NCBI RefSeq assembly: GCF_002947535.1
Contig: NZ_PUAP01000041.1
Span: forward strand, 87,979-151,978
Direction: 5' to 3'
Length of the DNA: 64,000 nt
Source of the DNA: Enterococcus mundtii
GTDB taxonomy: Bacteria > Bacillota > Bacilli > Lactobacillales > Enterococcaceae
Shown here: one piece after another, positions 45,674-54,600 of the stretch
How positions within the stretch are numbered: the first letter of the stretch is position 1
Layout of the letters: every line of letters starts with the position of its first letter
Position numbers and translations under genes: made by a program
The notes under the pieces: generated by a model
The model's input: only the letters and a program-made list of their open reading frames with translations
Told to the model about the DNA's origin: nothing
The model's database searches: none

Positions 45674-48247
45674 ATGAATAAAATCAAACTAATGAGCATA
45701 TTTAGCGTCATCTTGTTGCTCTTGCATTTTCCAGTGAGTGTTTATGCTACTTTTAATGATTATATGCTCAATGAGATCCATCAAGGAAAGAGCTTACGTG
45801 CATGGTTGTATGACGAAGGAGAAAACGCAATCTCTCAACAAATCAATGCTACACCACAAGTAGATGGTTCTTTGGGGGTTAATGTGGGGGATAGTGTGAG
45901 TTTTTCGGTTAATATTCCTACCTACGCCCTGGTGGCAGACCGAGGTAGTTGGATTCCAGCACTTACGGGAGGTAAGAGTGGAAATACGCCTGTCCCCAAT
46001 TACTTTTATACTCAGATGCGTTATGGAAAGTCACCAAATCTGCCAGGTAATTTTAGCATAGGTGAGGTGACCGCGACAAATCTTCCTTCGGGAGTGACCA
46101 TTAGCAGGGTAGTTGGCCCGACTACGGGAAATCTTACAAGAGTTGATGTGACAGTTACTAGGTCACAGGTGAGTGCGGCAAATGGCCATACTAACTCAAT
46201 CAATCTTAACTTGAGTTCGCTTTATTTAGATACATGGGCAATTGATCCAACAACTGCTGATTTTTTTGGAAACAACCCGATTAATGTAGGGGGTATTACA
46301 CTTACTAATCTTAATTTGGGCACATTGTCATTGCGAACAAAAAATTCAATCAGAGTTAGATATATCGATGAGGCAGGGAATGAGATCCGAGATCCACTGG
46401 TAGAACAAATGGAGGTTGGTCAAAACTATACGTATACACCTCCAGCCATTCCGGGATATACCTACAGCAGATTATCATCTGGAAGCGCAAATGCTTCCGG
46501 TCAGATGGAAGCTGGTCCGGAAAGACTTGTTGAATTTGTCTATACAAAGAATCCAACGGTGGGCGGAGTGATCACAGTGAACCACGAATTTATCGGAGCT
46601 TCCACTATGAACAGCACTGAGCGATTCACAGACGTAGGGAATGTGGGCGATCGCTTTGAATTGACACCTAGAACAGAAGCTGGCTGGCAAGTAAAAGGTG
46701 AATTGCCACAAGTGACAGTGACAGAACAAACACAAACGGTAACGATCCAATACGAACGTCAAACCGGCGGAGCAATCACTGTAAATCATGAATTTATCGA
46801 TGCTCCGACTATGAACAGCAGTGATCGATTCACAAACGTAGGGTATGTGGGTGATCGATTTGAATTGACGCCTAGAACAGAAGCTGGCTGGCGAGTAAAA
46901 GGTGAATTGCCAGAAGTGACGGTAACAGAACAAGCACAAACCGTAACAATCACCTATGAACGTCAAACAGGTGGAGCAATTACAGTGAACCACGAATTTA
47001 TCGGTGCTCCGACTATGAACAGCAGTGAACGATTCACAGACGTGGGGAATGTGGGCGATCGCTTTGAATTGACACCTAGAACAGAAGCTGGCTGGCAAGT
47101 AAAAGGTGAATTGCCGCAAGTGACAGTGACAGAACAAGCCCAAACGGTAACGATCCAATATGAGCGCCAAACTGGCGGAGCGATCACAGTGAACCACGAA
47201 TTTATCGGTGCTCCGACTATGAACAGCAGTGAGCGATTCACAAACGTAGGGAATGTGGGTGATCGCTTTGAATTGACACCTAGAACAGAAGCTGGTTGGC
47301 GAGTAAAAGGTGAATTGCCACAAGTGACAGTAACAGAACAAGCCCAAACAGTAACGATCCAATATGAACGCCAAACCGGCGGAGCGATCACCGTCAATCA
47401 TGAGTTTATCGGCGATTCCACTAAGAATACAAGTGAGACATTCACCGATGTAGGGCATGTGGGCGATCGATTTGAATTGACGCCAAAAACGGAAGACGGC
47501 TGGCGAGTAAAAGATCTGCCTGAAGTAACAGTGAAAGAACAAGCACAAACGGTAACAATCAAATATGAGCGTCAAACCGGCGGAGCCATAACTGTGAACC
47601 ATGAATATATCAATGATCCGTCATTGAATACGAGTGAAATTTTAACAGATGTCGGTTATGTGGGTGAACAATTCGAATTGACGCCAAAACTACTTGCAGG
47701 TTGGCAAATAAAAGGTGAACTACCACAAGTGACCGTAACGGAACAAGTGCAAACGATAACGATCCAATATGAGCGTAAAGTTGGCGGTCAAGTAGTCGTC
47801 AACCACATTTTTGAGGAAGCGCCTGAAAAAAATCGGATGGACATTCTTGTTGGAAGATGGGGAGAAGTTTTTAAAGCGGAACCCTTACAAGTAGCTGGTT
47901 GGGAAGTGAAAGAAACCATCGGTCAACCTACAGGTATATTTACAGATGATGAGCAAGAAATAAACTTCATTTATGTTAGAAATGAGAAGCAGCCGATACC
48001 AGAGGAAGACAAACCTAATGATAATAAGGATAAGCACCCTGAAACAAAACCGGTGGACCAAACAACTGACAAAAAAACTTCAACTAAAAAGAATGATGGG
48101 GTCGCAATCAGAAGAAAAGAAGAGAAGCGTTCGCTACCAAGATTGAATAGTCAAGCAGGTATTTCCTTAACTGTAGTAGGGACGTCAATGGTTACATTTG
48201 TCTTTTGGAAACAACTAAAAAAGCGAACTAAATATAAAAATAAATGA
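45674..48247 (+). CDS. MucBP-type repeat surface protein with non-canonical LPxTG-like tail
   Basis: 857 residues. Signal peptide (1-26, ending VYA), a unique N-terminal domain (about 27-220), a MucBP-like domain (IRVRYIDEAGNEI), then seven 68-residue repeats of GGAITVNHEFIG...YERQT type (about 296-770), and a Lys/Thr/Pro-rich stalk. It ends with SLPRLNSQAG, a hydrophobic helix and a basic tail, which is the layout of a sortase substrate except that the motif is LPRLN rather than LPxTG. Probably an adhesin displayed at the surface. If sortase cannot use LPRLN it would stay in the membrane. GGAGAGAG RBS. Confidence 0.85.
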   Translation: MNKIKLMSIFSVILLLLHFPVSVYATFNDYMLNEIHQGKSLRAWLYDEGENAISQQINATPQVDGSLGVNVGDSVSFSVNIPTYALVADRGSWIPALTGGKSGNTPVPNYFYTQMRYGKSPNLPGNFSIGEVTATNLPSGVTISRVVGPTTGNLTRVDVTVTRSQVSAANGHTNSINLNLSSLYLDTWAIDPTTADFFGNNPINVGGITLTNLNLGTLSLRTKNSIRVRYIDEAGNEIRDPLVEQMEVGQNYTYTPPAIPGYTYSRLSSGSANASGQMEAGPERLVEFVYTKNPTVGGVITVNHEFIGASTMNSTERFTDVGNVGDRFELTPRTEAGWQVKGELPQVTVTEQTQTVTIQYERQTGGAITVNHEFIDAPTMNSSDRFTNVGYVGDRFELTPRTEAGWRVKGELPEVTVTEQAQTVTITYERQTGGAITVNHEFIGAPTMNSSERFTDVGNVGDRFELTPRTEAGWQVKGELPQVTVTEQAQTVTIQYERQTGGAITVNHEFIGAPTMNSSERFTNVGNVGDRFELTPRTEAGWRVKGELPQVTVTEQAQTVTIQYERQTGGAITVNHEFIGDSTKNTSETFTDVGHVGDRFELTPKTEDGWRVKDLPEVTVKEQAQTVTIKYERQTGGAITVNHEYINDPSLNTSEILTDVGYVGEQFELTPKLLAGWQIKGELPQVTVTEQVQTITIQYERKVGGQVVVNHIFEEAPEKNRMDILVGRWGEVFKAEPLQVAGWEVKETIGQPTGIFTDDEQEINFIYVRNEKQPIPEEDKPNDNKDKHPETKPVDQTTDKKTSTKKNDGVAIRRKEEKRSLPRLNSQAGISLTVVGTSMVTFVFWKQLKKRTKYKNK
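46559..47990 (+). repeat. Coding tandem repeat, about 204 bp (68 residues), seven copies
   Basis: Units start near 46560, 46765, 46970, 47174, 47377, 47579 and 47783. Copies 1-4 are highly alike at the DNA level and 5-7 diverge, so copy-number variation between strains is expected. The large antisense frame here is a by-product of the repeats. Confidence 0.88.
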
Positions 48248-48278
48248 TACCAAACGTTTGATTTAAAGGAGGAGTTCG

Positions 48279-48839
48279 ATGATCACCAATGAACAGCCAG
48301 ATCCAGAGGTAAAAATGCTACAAAAAACATCGTTGAAAACACCTAAATTTGGTTTTATGGGACTGAAATATTTAGGAAGATTTGTCGTCAAAGTGACGAA
48401 GATGATAAAAAATAGAATCACAAAAAAGAAAGAAAAAGAGCAATCGCCTTTAGAAGCATCTGCTAATACGACGAAGGCAACTAAAAAACAACCTGTCAAG
48501 TTGGAAGCTGCGAAGGAAAAAGCGCCTGTTGTAAAAAATATCGCAACAAAGACCAATCGGAATCTTTTTCAGTTTTTATACAAATTAGGAGCGAACTTCA
48601 TGAAGTTTGATCTATTAAAAAGTATAAAGACACTCGGTATCAGCGCCACGTCCCCACAACGAAGAATAAAATCAGCTGAAGTCAAGACAGTGAAAGCGGC
48701 AAAACAACAATCTGTTGCTAAAGTCAAAAAATTGAGTTTTGCCACAGTAAAAAAAGAGGCAATCAGTAAAAGTAATAAAATCAATCAATTATCAAAAAAT
48801 AATCAGTTAACAAGAAGACCGTCATTGCAAAGATCATAA
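48279..48839 (+). CDS. Lysine-rich basic protein of the T4SS locus
   Basis: 186 residues, very rich in Lys and Ala, without signal peptide or transmembrane helix. Two more hydrophobic amphipathic stretches occur (FGFMGLKYLGRFVVKV, about 24-40; FQFLYKLGANFMKFDLL, about 96-113). No family recognised. The C-terminus has VKKEAISKSN, matching the tail of the giant repeat protein. AAAGGAGGAG RBS. It could be a small secreted substrate or a nucleic-acid or wall-polymer binding protein. Confidence 0.68.
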   Translation: MITNEQPDPEVKMLQKTSLKTPKFGFMGLKYLGRFVVKVTKMIKNRITKKKEKEQSPLEASANTTKATKKQPVKLEAAKEKAPVVKNIATKTNRNLFQFLYKLGANFMKFDLLKSIKTLGISATSPQRRIKSAEVKTVKAAKQQSVAKVKKLSFATVKKEAISKSNKINQLSKNNQLTRRPSLQRS

Positions 48840-48885
48840 GGAATTCTCATGATCAATTTGAGTCATCCTGATTGGAGGAGAAACA

Positions 48886-49062
48886 ATGGAACATGAGCGT
48901 ATGAGTGATGAACAACGAAGAATCGGCCGTGAAACTAAGCGAATCCAAACAACGAAAAGGATAGAAGAAAACAAGAGAGAGCAAGAACGCGTTTATTTGG
49001 AGAGTGTTCGATCGTCAGAGGGATTCAAACGTTCGTTAAAAAAAATAAAAAATAGGAAATAA
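48886..49062 (+). CDS. 58-residue highly charged protein
   Basis: A very short gene (MEHERMSDEQRRIGRETKRI...), almost entirely charged helix, ending KKIKNRK. GGAGGAG lies 5 nt before the ATG, and the gene fills the space between the lysine-rich and coiled-coil genes, which supports it being real. No family recognised. It lacks the AISKS tail motif. Confidence 0.6.
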   Translation: MEHERMSDEQRRIGRETKRIQTTKRIEENKREQERVYLESVRSSEGFKRSLKKIKNRK

Positions 49063-49129
49063 GTCATTTTGTTCATAAATAATATCGCGAAGACAGATAA
49101 AGGATTTCTTTAAGAAAGTGGGAATGATA

Positions 49130-50320
49130 ATGGATGAACAACTCATAAAATTAAACCAAAGAATTGAACGTATAAAAGATATCAGTGATCCTGAATACGA
49201 TCGCTTAGTAGCAGAGAGAAATAAGGTGCGACAACAAATCGCTGCACGGAATGAAAGACAGTCGACCGCTTCATCCAGTACCTCGAGAGTAACTGAAGTA
49301 AAAGCTGATCCTAAAAAGATTCAGCAATTAACGGAAAAAATTTCAGAGAAACAAGCGCAAATAAACCGTATCAAAGATATGAGTGATCCCCGCTATGAAA
49401 AATTAGAAGCGGAGAAAACACAGTTGATCAGAGAAAGAGAAACTGAACGTCTCAAATCAGCTAAGAGTCATGAACTTACAGACAAAACAGGCATAGCTGG
49501 GCAAGCGAATAGGGACTCAACGATCGTTAAAACAGATTTAAAAAATGCCCAAAAAATGATCCACCACGATCTGGATCAACAATTTGAAAAACTATCTAAT
49601 TTTTTTGAGGAGTATAAATTTCAGTATGATTCATCAAAGGATGAAAAAAACATCAAGGAATTAGGTGAGAATATCGACATGCATAAAAAAAGATATGACC
49701 TGAAGATGAAAAATAGTTTTAATGACGGGGGTTTCTATGGCAGGTTTAAGAAAAATGAAAAACAAAGTGAACTAGCACTCGGAAATTTTATCGAAACCTG
49801 GAAAGAAGACCAAGGATACTATCGAGATACTCATTCCGCTTTTGAAAAAATCCATGAATTGAAAGAAAAAATTGTAAAAAATCATAATTTAGAGAAATAC
49901 AGTATGAAAGTCAACACGAAACAAAATGAATTAGCCGAATTACAAAGTAAAAAACAGCGAATCAATTTTTTTAGTAAGTATATTTTTAATCGCGAAAAAT
50001 ATCGTCAATTAAAAAATCAGATCCATGAATTAAAAAACGAATTGAATATTATAGGAGAAGCTCGATCACTAGCTATGAAAGGCGATCTCATAAAAGCAGA
50101 AAACTTATTCAATGCTAGTGAACGCACAGGGACTTCTCATGAAGTGAAGCAGCGAAGACTTACGCAAAAAACGTTATCGCCTTCCTTGGCTACAAGTATT
50201 CCTGCTCCTAGTAAACTGCAAAACAAAATGGAAGCAAGCATAAGTAAATCAGCAGAAATCATGCAACAAAAAAATACGGAGAAATTACGTAATTCTTCAC
50301 ATAAAGAATTACGAGCATAA
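49130..50320 (+). CDS. Coiled-coil protein with internal duplication
   Basis: 396 residues, soluble, mostly predicted helix and coiled coil. An approximately 17-residue module is duplicated near the N-terminus (RIKDISDPEYDRLVAER and RIKDMSDPRYEKLEAEK). A middle region (YGRFKKNEKQSELALGNF) and a second coiled coil follow. The tail contains EASISKSAE, similar to AISKSN in two neighbours. No signal peptide, no relaxase HUH motif. The open frame begins at GTG 49118; ATG 49130 is my choice with AAGTGGGA upstream. Function unknown. Confidence 0.72.
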   Translation: MDEQLIKLNQRIERIKDISDPEYDRLVAERNKVRQQIAARNERQSTASSSTSRVTEVKADPKKIQQLTEKISEKQAQINRIKDMSDPRYEKLEAEKTQLIRERETERLKSAKSHELTDKTGIAGQANRDSTIVKTDLKNAQKMIHHDLDQQFEKLSNFFEEYKFQYDSSKDEKNIKELGENIDMHKKRYDLKMKNSFNDGGFYGRFKKNEKQSELALGNFIETWKEDQGYYRDTHSAFEKIHELKEKIVKNHNLEKYSMKVNTKQNELAELQSKKQRINFFSKYIFNREKYRQLKNQIHELKNELNIIGEARSLAMKGDLIKAENLFNASERTGTSHEVKQRRLTQKTLSPSLATSIPAPSKLQNKMEASISKSAEIMQQKNTEKLRNSSHKELRA

Positions 50321-50326
50321 CAACAG

Positions 50327-50361
50327 ATCTCCTATTGATATCGATTTTATCAATAGGAGAT
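50327..50361. terminator. 13-bp hairpin between the coiled-coil and BspA-like genes
   Basis: ATCTCCTATTGAT-(9 nt)-ATCAATAGGAGAT. There is no T-run after it, so it may be a weak terminator, an RNA-processing site or an operator. It marks the only sizeable gap (152 nt) after 41 kb and may divide the locus into two transcripts. Confidence 0.5.
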
Positions 50362-50472
50362 ATCACTGATCAGTGTGTAAAAATGACGGATGTTTTTCAT
50401 CTGGAACTATTCATAAAAAGAAAAAGATCGATGTGTTTATTTATTCCAACAGTTAATCATTAAGGAGCACCA

Positions 50473-53427
50473 ATGAAAAGTAGAATTAATCATAATAAAA
50501 CTATCATCCTATTAACCGTAATCGTTGTTCTATTGTCTCATCTACCTTTTCATTTTGTTTATGGATCAGAAACCAGTGAATCCGCTACTGTAAGCCAGAA
50601 TGAGGCAAGGGTAGACTTCGCTAGAGATGTAACGATTACATTTGAAACAAGTCCTTCTGAAGGTGGAAATCCTACCTATACAAGGAACAATCCGATGCCA
50701 CCACTTGCAACGGTGTACACCATACATGCGAATCCGAATCCAGGATTTCGTTTTGTACGGTGGGAATTAGTATCCAGTGATGGCGTTTCTATACAAAACC
50801 CAAATGCAGAGGTAACAAATCTCAATACAGGTGGCGGACCTATAGGACCGATAAGTGCGACAGCAAGGATTCGAGCGGTTTATGAGCGAGTGTACAATTT
50901 ATCTTTCCAATCTTCTCCAAATGCTGGAGGAAATCCAAGAGCGGATCAAACAATACTGGCACAAGGTGAAACGACCACGATCCATGCCAACGTTTCGAAT
51001 GGATATCGCTTTGTTCAATGGGAGCCTGTTTCTGGAAACGCGACTATTGCAAACCGAACGAGTCAAAGTACATCCATTACGATGGGGGCAGGAGATTCGT
51101 CCGTTCGAGCAGTCTACGAACAAATCACCCATAGTGTGAGTGTGCAGGCAAATCCAACGATTGGTGGCAATCCTAGGGTTTCAGCTTCATCCGCTGCCCA
51201 AGGAGCAACCATCAATTTGAATGCAAATCCAGCTACCGGTTATCGTTTTGTCAATTGGCAGTTTCGAACCCAAAATGGTGCAACCATAACGAATAGTAAT
51301 CTGGCGAATACCAGTTTACGAATGGGGACGGGACCTGTGAGCGTCCAAGCCAATTATGAACGCTTGCAACAAAGCAGTGTCGTCGTAAGGTATGTGGACG
51401 AAGAGGGTAATGAGTTAGCTCAAAGCGATATTTTAACGGGATTTAGCGGAGAAGCATATCGTACAGAAGCAAAAGAAATCGAAGGGTGGGAATTGCTTGT
51501 TACACCGGAAAATGCAACAGGGGTTTTCACGAATGTTGAGCAAATAGTCACCTATACTTATCGGAAGAACCAGCAGTTATGGGGAACTGTCCCTTGGGAA
51601 TACGACGAGGCAACGAAAACGATCCATTTGTATGGTGGAATCGGTGGATCGGTCCCAGAAGCGCCATGGAAAAGCCATTCCGAAGTTGAAACGATCATTG
51701 TCACCAACGAGGTATTTTTACCGGAAAATAGCGCATCTCTTTTTAACGGGGCAAGACAGTTAGAAAGTATTGAAGGTGTAGGGAATTTTAATACATCTAA
51801 GGTAACGAATATGGATGAGATGTTTGCCCATGCTTTGGCGCTAAAAGAGCTAGATATTAGTCAATGGGATGTGTCTAATGTAACTAGCATGAGTCACACA
51901 TTTGCTTGGATGACCAATTTAAGAAAGCTAGATGTCAGTCAATGGGATGTGTCAAATGTGACAACGTTGACTCATGCATTTGCGTGGACATCCAACCTTG
52001 TTGATATAGATGTTAGTCAATGGAATGTTGGTAAGGTTTCTAGCATGAGCAATTTATTTATGTCTTCCTTTTCGCTAACTGAATTAGACTTGAGCAATTG
52101 GGACACAAGAAATAAAGATATCAGGGGCATGTTCTATTTTGCATCAAGACTTTCATCCCTTAAATTAGGAAAAGAAACAGTTATCGGAAATACCAGCTTA
52201 CGAACTATCGTTCCTACAGCGGAATATACAGGACGATGGGTGCTTGAAGAAAGTTTGGATAGTTCAGTTCGAACAATCGCGTTTGAGAATTCAAACGAAT
52301 TTATGGCAAATTATGACGGAAATCATCCAGGAACTTATGTATGGGAGGTTTTTCGTCCGGAAGAATTAGTGGCAGTATTAGAGCCATTAAGTGACCAATC
52401 AACAGCAATAACTGGCTGGATGACAGAAGTAACGGATAGTCGAACAATCACTTACCAAAATACAGCGGGACAAACAGTCACTGTAACTAAAGAATCACCG
52501 AGGATCAAGTGGGGAGATTACCAAGATGCAGATCAACGGATTCGACAGTTTGAGATACCCTTGGCAGAAAATGAGCGCCTAGCAACAGATACACAGGTAA
52601 CACTCGCTGTTGCTAAACCATCCGTCGAAACAACTGGTGATTTGATGATTGAAGAAAAGGTAATCAAAGGGATCGACTACACTGCAAATCACTTCACATT
52701 AGAACGTAAGAAGTTAGAGGCATTAACCAGTGAAGCAGAACTCCATGAATTGATTCTGAAGGAAAGTCAGGCAACAGCACACGATGCTTTGACACAGGAC
52801 GATCGCAGTCAGGAAATTAAAATCGTGGCTACGGATTTAACCAAGGATGAAGTGGACGATGGAACGTATTTTGCTACATTTCAAGTAGGGAACAAAGCCT
52901 ATCAGTTTACAATAGGCATTGATGTTAGTTCAAAGATCCATCATCTAAAAGTTTCCATACCGACAAAAATGGTGTTCGAATCCCTCTACCAAGGCGAGGA
53001 AACTAATCGTGACTTTGTTAGTCCAGATTACGAGATCCGAAATCATTCAGATCTTTCTGTTGATGCGTATATGAATCAATTTATTGTTGAGGATGATGCA
53101 GGGGTCACCTTGTTAAGAGAGGGTGAAGATCCTTTAGATCACGCTCCATTGCAAGAAGGACAACCGAAAAACTTCTCTGATATCAAACAACCACTATTGG
53201 AATTACAGTTGATGTCTAATGAAACCAAAATTTCCTTGTATGAACGGAGAAGTGAACAACGCTTGGCACAAGTTTCGCCATACTCAAGTATACCTTTCCA
53301 TTTGACCGGTCGATTTTATGGGCCGTATCCTAAGTGGATCTCGGATGATGGCAATGAACAAGGGGGCTATTATCAAGAGTCATTAGTTCCCACCTACCGT
53401 ATGATTTTACGATTTGTTCCCAGATAG
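50473..53427 (+). CDS. Large BspA/leucine-rich-repeat surface protein with WxL-like C-terminal module
   Basis: 984 residues. Signal peptide (1-31), three Bacterial-repeat/InlB-B-like domains (about 52-295, each with GGNP and GxRFVxWE), and a MucBP-like domain (VVVRYVDEEGNEL, about 300-365). A DUF285/BspA leucine-rich region follows (about 400-570, LDISQWDVSNVTSM repeats), then a beta-rich region and a C-terminal module (about 830-984) with SIPTKMVF, SPDYEIRNHSDLSV and terminal MILRFVP. That module matches the free protein at 54032, as large and small partners do in WxL operons. Surface exposed, probably an adhesin. AAGGAG RBS. Confidence 0.85.
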   Translation: MKSRINHNKTIILLTVIVVLLSHLPFHFVYGSETSESATVSQNEARVDFARDVTITFETSPSEGGNPTYTRNNPMPPLATVYTIHANPNPGFRFVRWELVSSDGVSIQNPNAEVTNLNTGGGPIGPISATARIRAVYERVYNLSFQSSPNAGGNPRADQTILAQGETTTIHANVSNGYRFVQWEPVSGNATIANRTSQSTSITMGAGDSSVRAVYEQITHSVSVQANPTIGGNPRVSASSAAQGATINLNANPATGYRFVNWQFRTQNGATITNSNLANTSLRMGTGPVSVQANYERLQQSSVVVRYVDEEGNELAQSDILTGFSGEAYRTEAKEIEGWELLVTPENATGVFTNVEQIVTYTYRKNQQLWGTVPWEYDEATKTIHLYGGIGGSVPEAPWKSHSEVETIIVTNEVFLPENSASLFNGARQLESIEGVGNFNTSKVTNMDEMFAHALALKELDISQWDVSNVTSMSHTFAWMTNLRKLDVSQWDVSNVTTLTHAFAWTSNLVDIDVSQWNVGKVSSMSNLFMSSFSLTELDLSNWDTRNKDIRGMFYFASRLSSLKLGKETVIGNTSLRTIVPTAEYTGRWVLEESLDSSVRTIAFENSNEFMANYDGNHPGTYVWEVFRPEELVAVLEPLSDQSTAITGWMTEVTDSRTITYQNTAGQTVTVTKESPRIKWGDYQDADQRIRQFEIPLAENERLATDTQVTLAVAKPSVETTGDLMIEEKVIKGIDYTANHFTLERKKLEALTSEAELHELILKESQATAHDALTQDDRSQEIKIVATDLTKDEVDDGTYFATFQVGNKAYQFTIGIDVSSKIHHLKVSIPTKMVFESLYQGEETNRDFVSPDYEIRNHSDLSVDAYMNQFIVEDDAGVTLLREGEDPLDHAPLQEGQPKNFSDIKQPLLELQLMSNETKISLYERRSEQRLAQVSPYSSIPFHLTGRFYGPYPKWISDDGNEQGGYYQESLVPTYRMILRFVPR

Positions 53428-53481
53428 CGGGCATAGATGTACGAGATAAAAGAATGATAATGACTAGGAGACGTTCAACCA

Positions 53482-54006
53482 ATGAATAAAACAAAACGAA
53501 GGAATCAACAAAAGAAACGACGGAAGAACGGTGTCTTATTATTGTTTGTTTCTTTAATGGTGATGGCTGTTGCTAGTTGGTATTGGTTTAGTCACAAAGA
53601 ACCCACTCCAGTTATCAGCGCGGATTTGTTACCTGAAATCAGTGATGCGAGTGATCAACGGATCTCTGAGCGTGCGCAAGAACTAGCAGATGCAAATTAT
53701 TTCACCTTGCAGATCAACCCAGAAGCAGTTTTTGAAAATGGCAGAAGTCGTGGATCGATCGAAATCGTCAATCCTGGCACGAATGTTTATCCGATTGCGG
53801 TCGATATCACGATCAATGACACGAAAGAAGTGATTTATTCTTCTGGTGCGATTTATCCCAATCAATTGATTGAAGCGGTGTATTTGAAGCGACCTTTAGA
53901 AAAAGGAGAATATCCAGCAACAGCGACAGTCAATATCTATGATCCAGAAACCAAAGAAAAACAAGGCGTAACCGAAGCAGAAATCAGCATATTGATAAAA
54001 AATTAA
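53482..54006 (+). CDS. Membrane-anchored Ig-like companion protein
   Basis: 174 residues: a very basic start, one transmembrane helix (about 17-36), then a short helix and a beta-sandwich domain (about 72-174, FTLQINPEAVFENGRSRGSI, NVYPIAVDITI, TATVNIYDPETKEKQG). No named family recalled with confidence. In WxL operons a membrane-anchored DUF916/DUF3324 protein binds the WxL module; this protein may be a shorter stand-in. It lies between the large and small WxL-like genes. Confidence 0.7.
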   Translation: MNKTKRRNQQKKRRKNGVLLLFVSLMVMAVASWYWFSHKEPTPVISADLLPEISDASDQRISERAQELADANYFTLQINPEAVFENGRSRGSIEIVNPGTNVYPIAVDITINDTKEVIYSSGAIYPNQLIEAVYLKRPLEKGEYPATATVNIYDPETKEKQGVTEAEISILIKN

Positions 54007-54031
54007 TCCAATTTAAGTGAGGCTACCTAAA

Positions 54032-54595
54032 ATGAAAAAAGCAACAAAATTAGTGTTAAGTATTCTAACAATTACAGGAGTATGTATTAGTGGAATTACC
54101 GCTTTTGCTAGTCCAGTCCAAACCATCGATGGGCGAGAAGGTGCAACTTCTGGAGATATCACTATAAAGGGGATCATCGGTGAATTTGATAATACAAAGC
54201 CTGGTCCAAATCCAGAAAATCTCGATCAATGGATCAATGTGACCCTACCGACGACAGCTATTTTCCGGACAACAGAAGAATCTGAGCATAAAAAGATTAC
54301 TTCTCCGGCTTATCACGTGACGAACCATTCTGCGCTAAGTGTGCGGGCTTCCGTCTCAAATGTGACAGAAGTCAAAGAAATGAGCGAAGTGGATCGACTA
54401 ACGATCAACACGATCGAATTATTCAACAAAGGAGTTTCGACAGTTACAGCTACGCCTTTATTCACCTTATCTGGTAATGAGGGGAATCATACAGTCGGTA
54501 ACTTCCAATTTAATGGGGATGCGACACCGAGAAATGCTTCCGTAGAAAGTAATCCGAGCTTTAAACTAGTATTGAATTTTGCAGTAGAGGAATAA
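54032..54595 (+). CDS. Small secreted WxL-like module protein
   Basis: 187 residues: signal peptide MKKATKLVLSILTITGVCIS...AFA, then a single beta-rich domain. Segments NVTLPTTAIF and SPAYHVTNHSALSVRASVS and the end FKLVLNFAVEE align with the C-terminal module of the BspA-like protein. It resembles the small WxL protein of WxL operons but shows no Trp-x-Leu motif. ATG 54032 chosen over GTG 54017 because the former begins the signal peptide, with GTGAGG upstream. Confidence 0.75.
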   Translation: MKKATKLVLSILTITGVCISGITAFASPVQTIDGREGATSGDITIKGIIGEFDNTKPGPNPENLDQWINVTLPTTAIFRTTEESEHKKITSPAYHVTNHSALSVRASVSNVTEVKEMSEVDRLTINTIELFNKGVSTVTATPLFTLSGNEGNHTVGNFQFNGDATPRNASVESNPSFKLVLNFAVEE

Positions 54596-54600
54596 AGCGA

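Noticed and set aside
46475..47602. 375-residue antisense open frame
   Set aside because: Produced by the repeat periodicity of the MucBP protein gene on the other strand; Cys/His-rich nonsense composition and no RBS.
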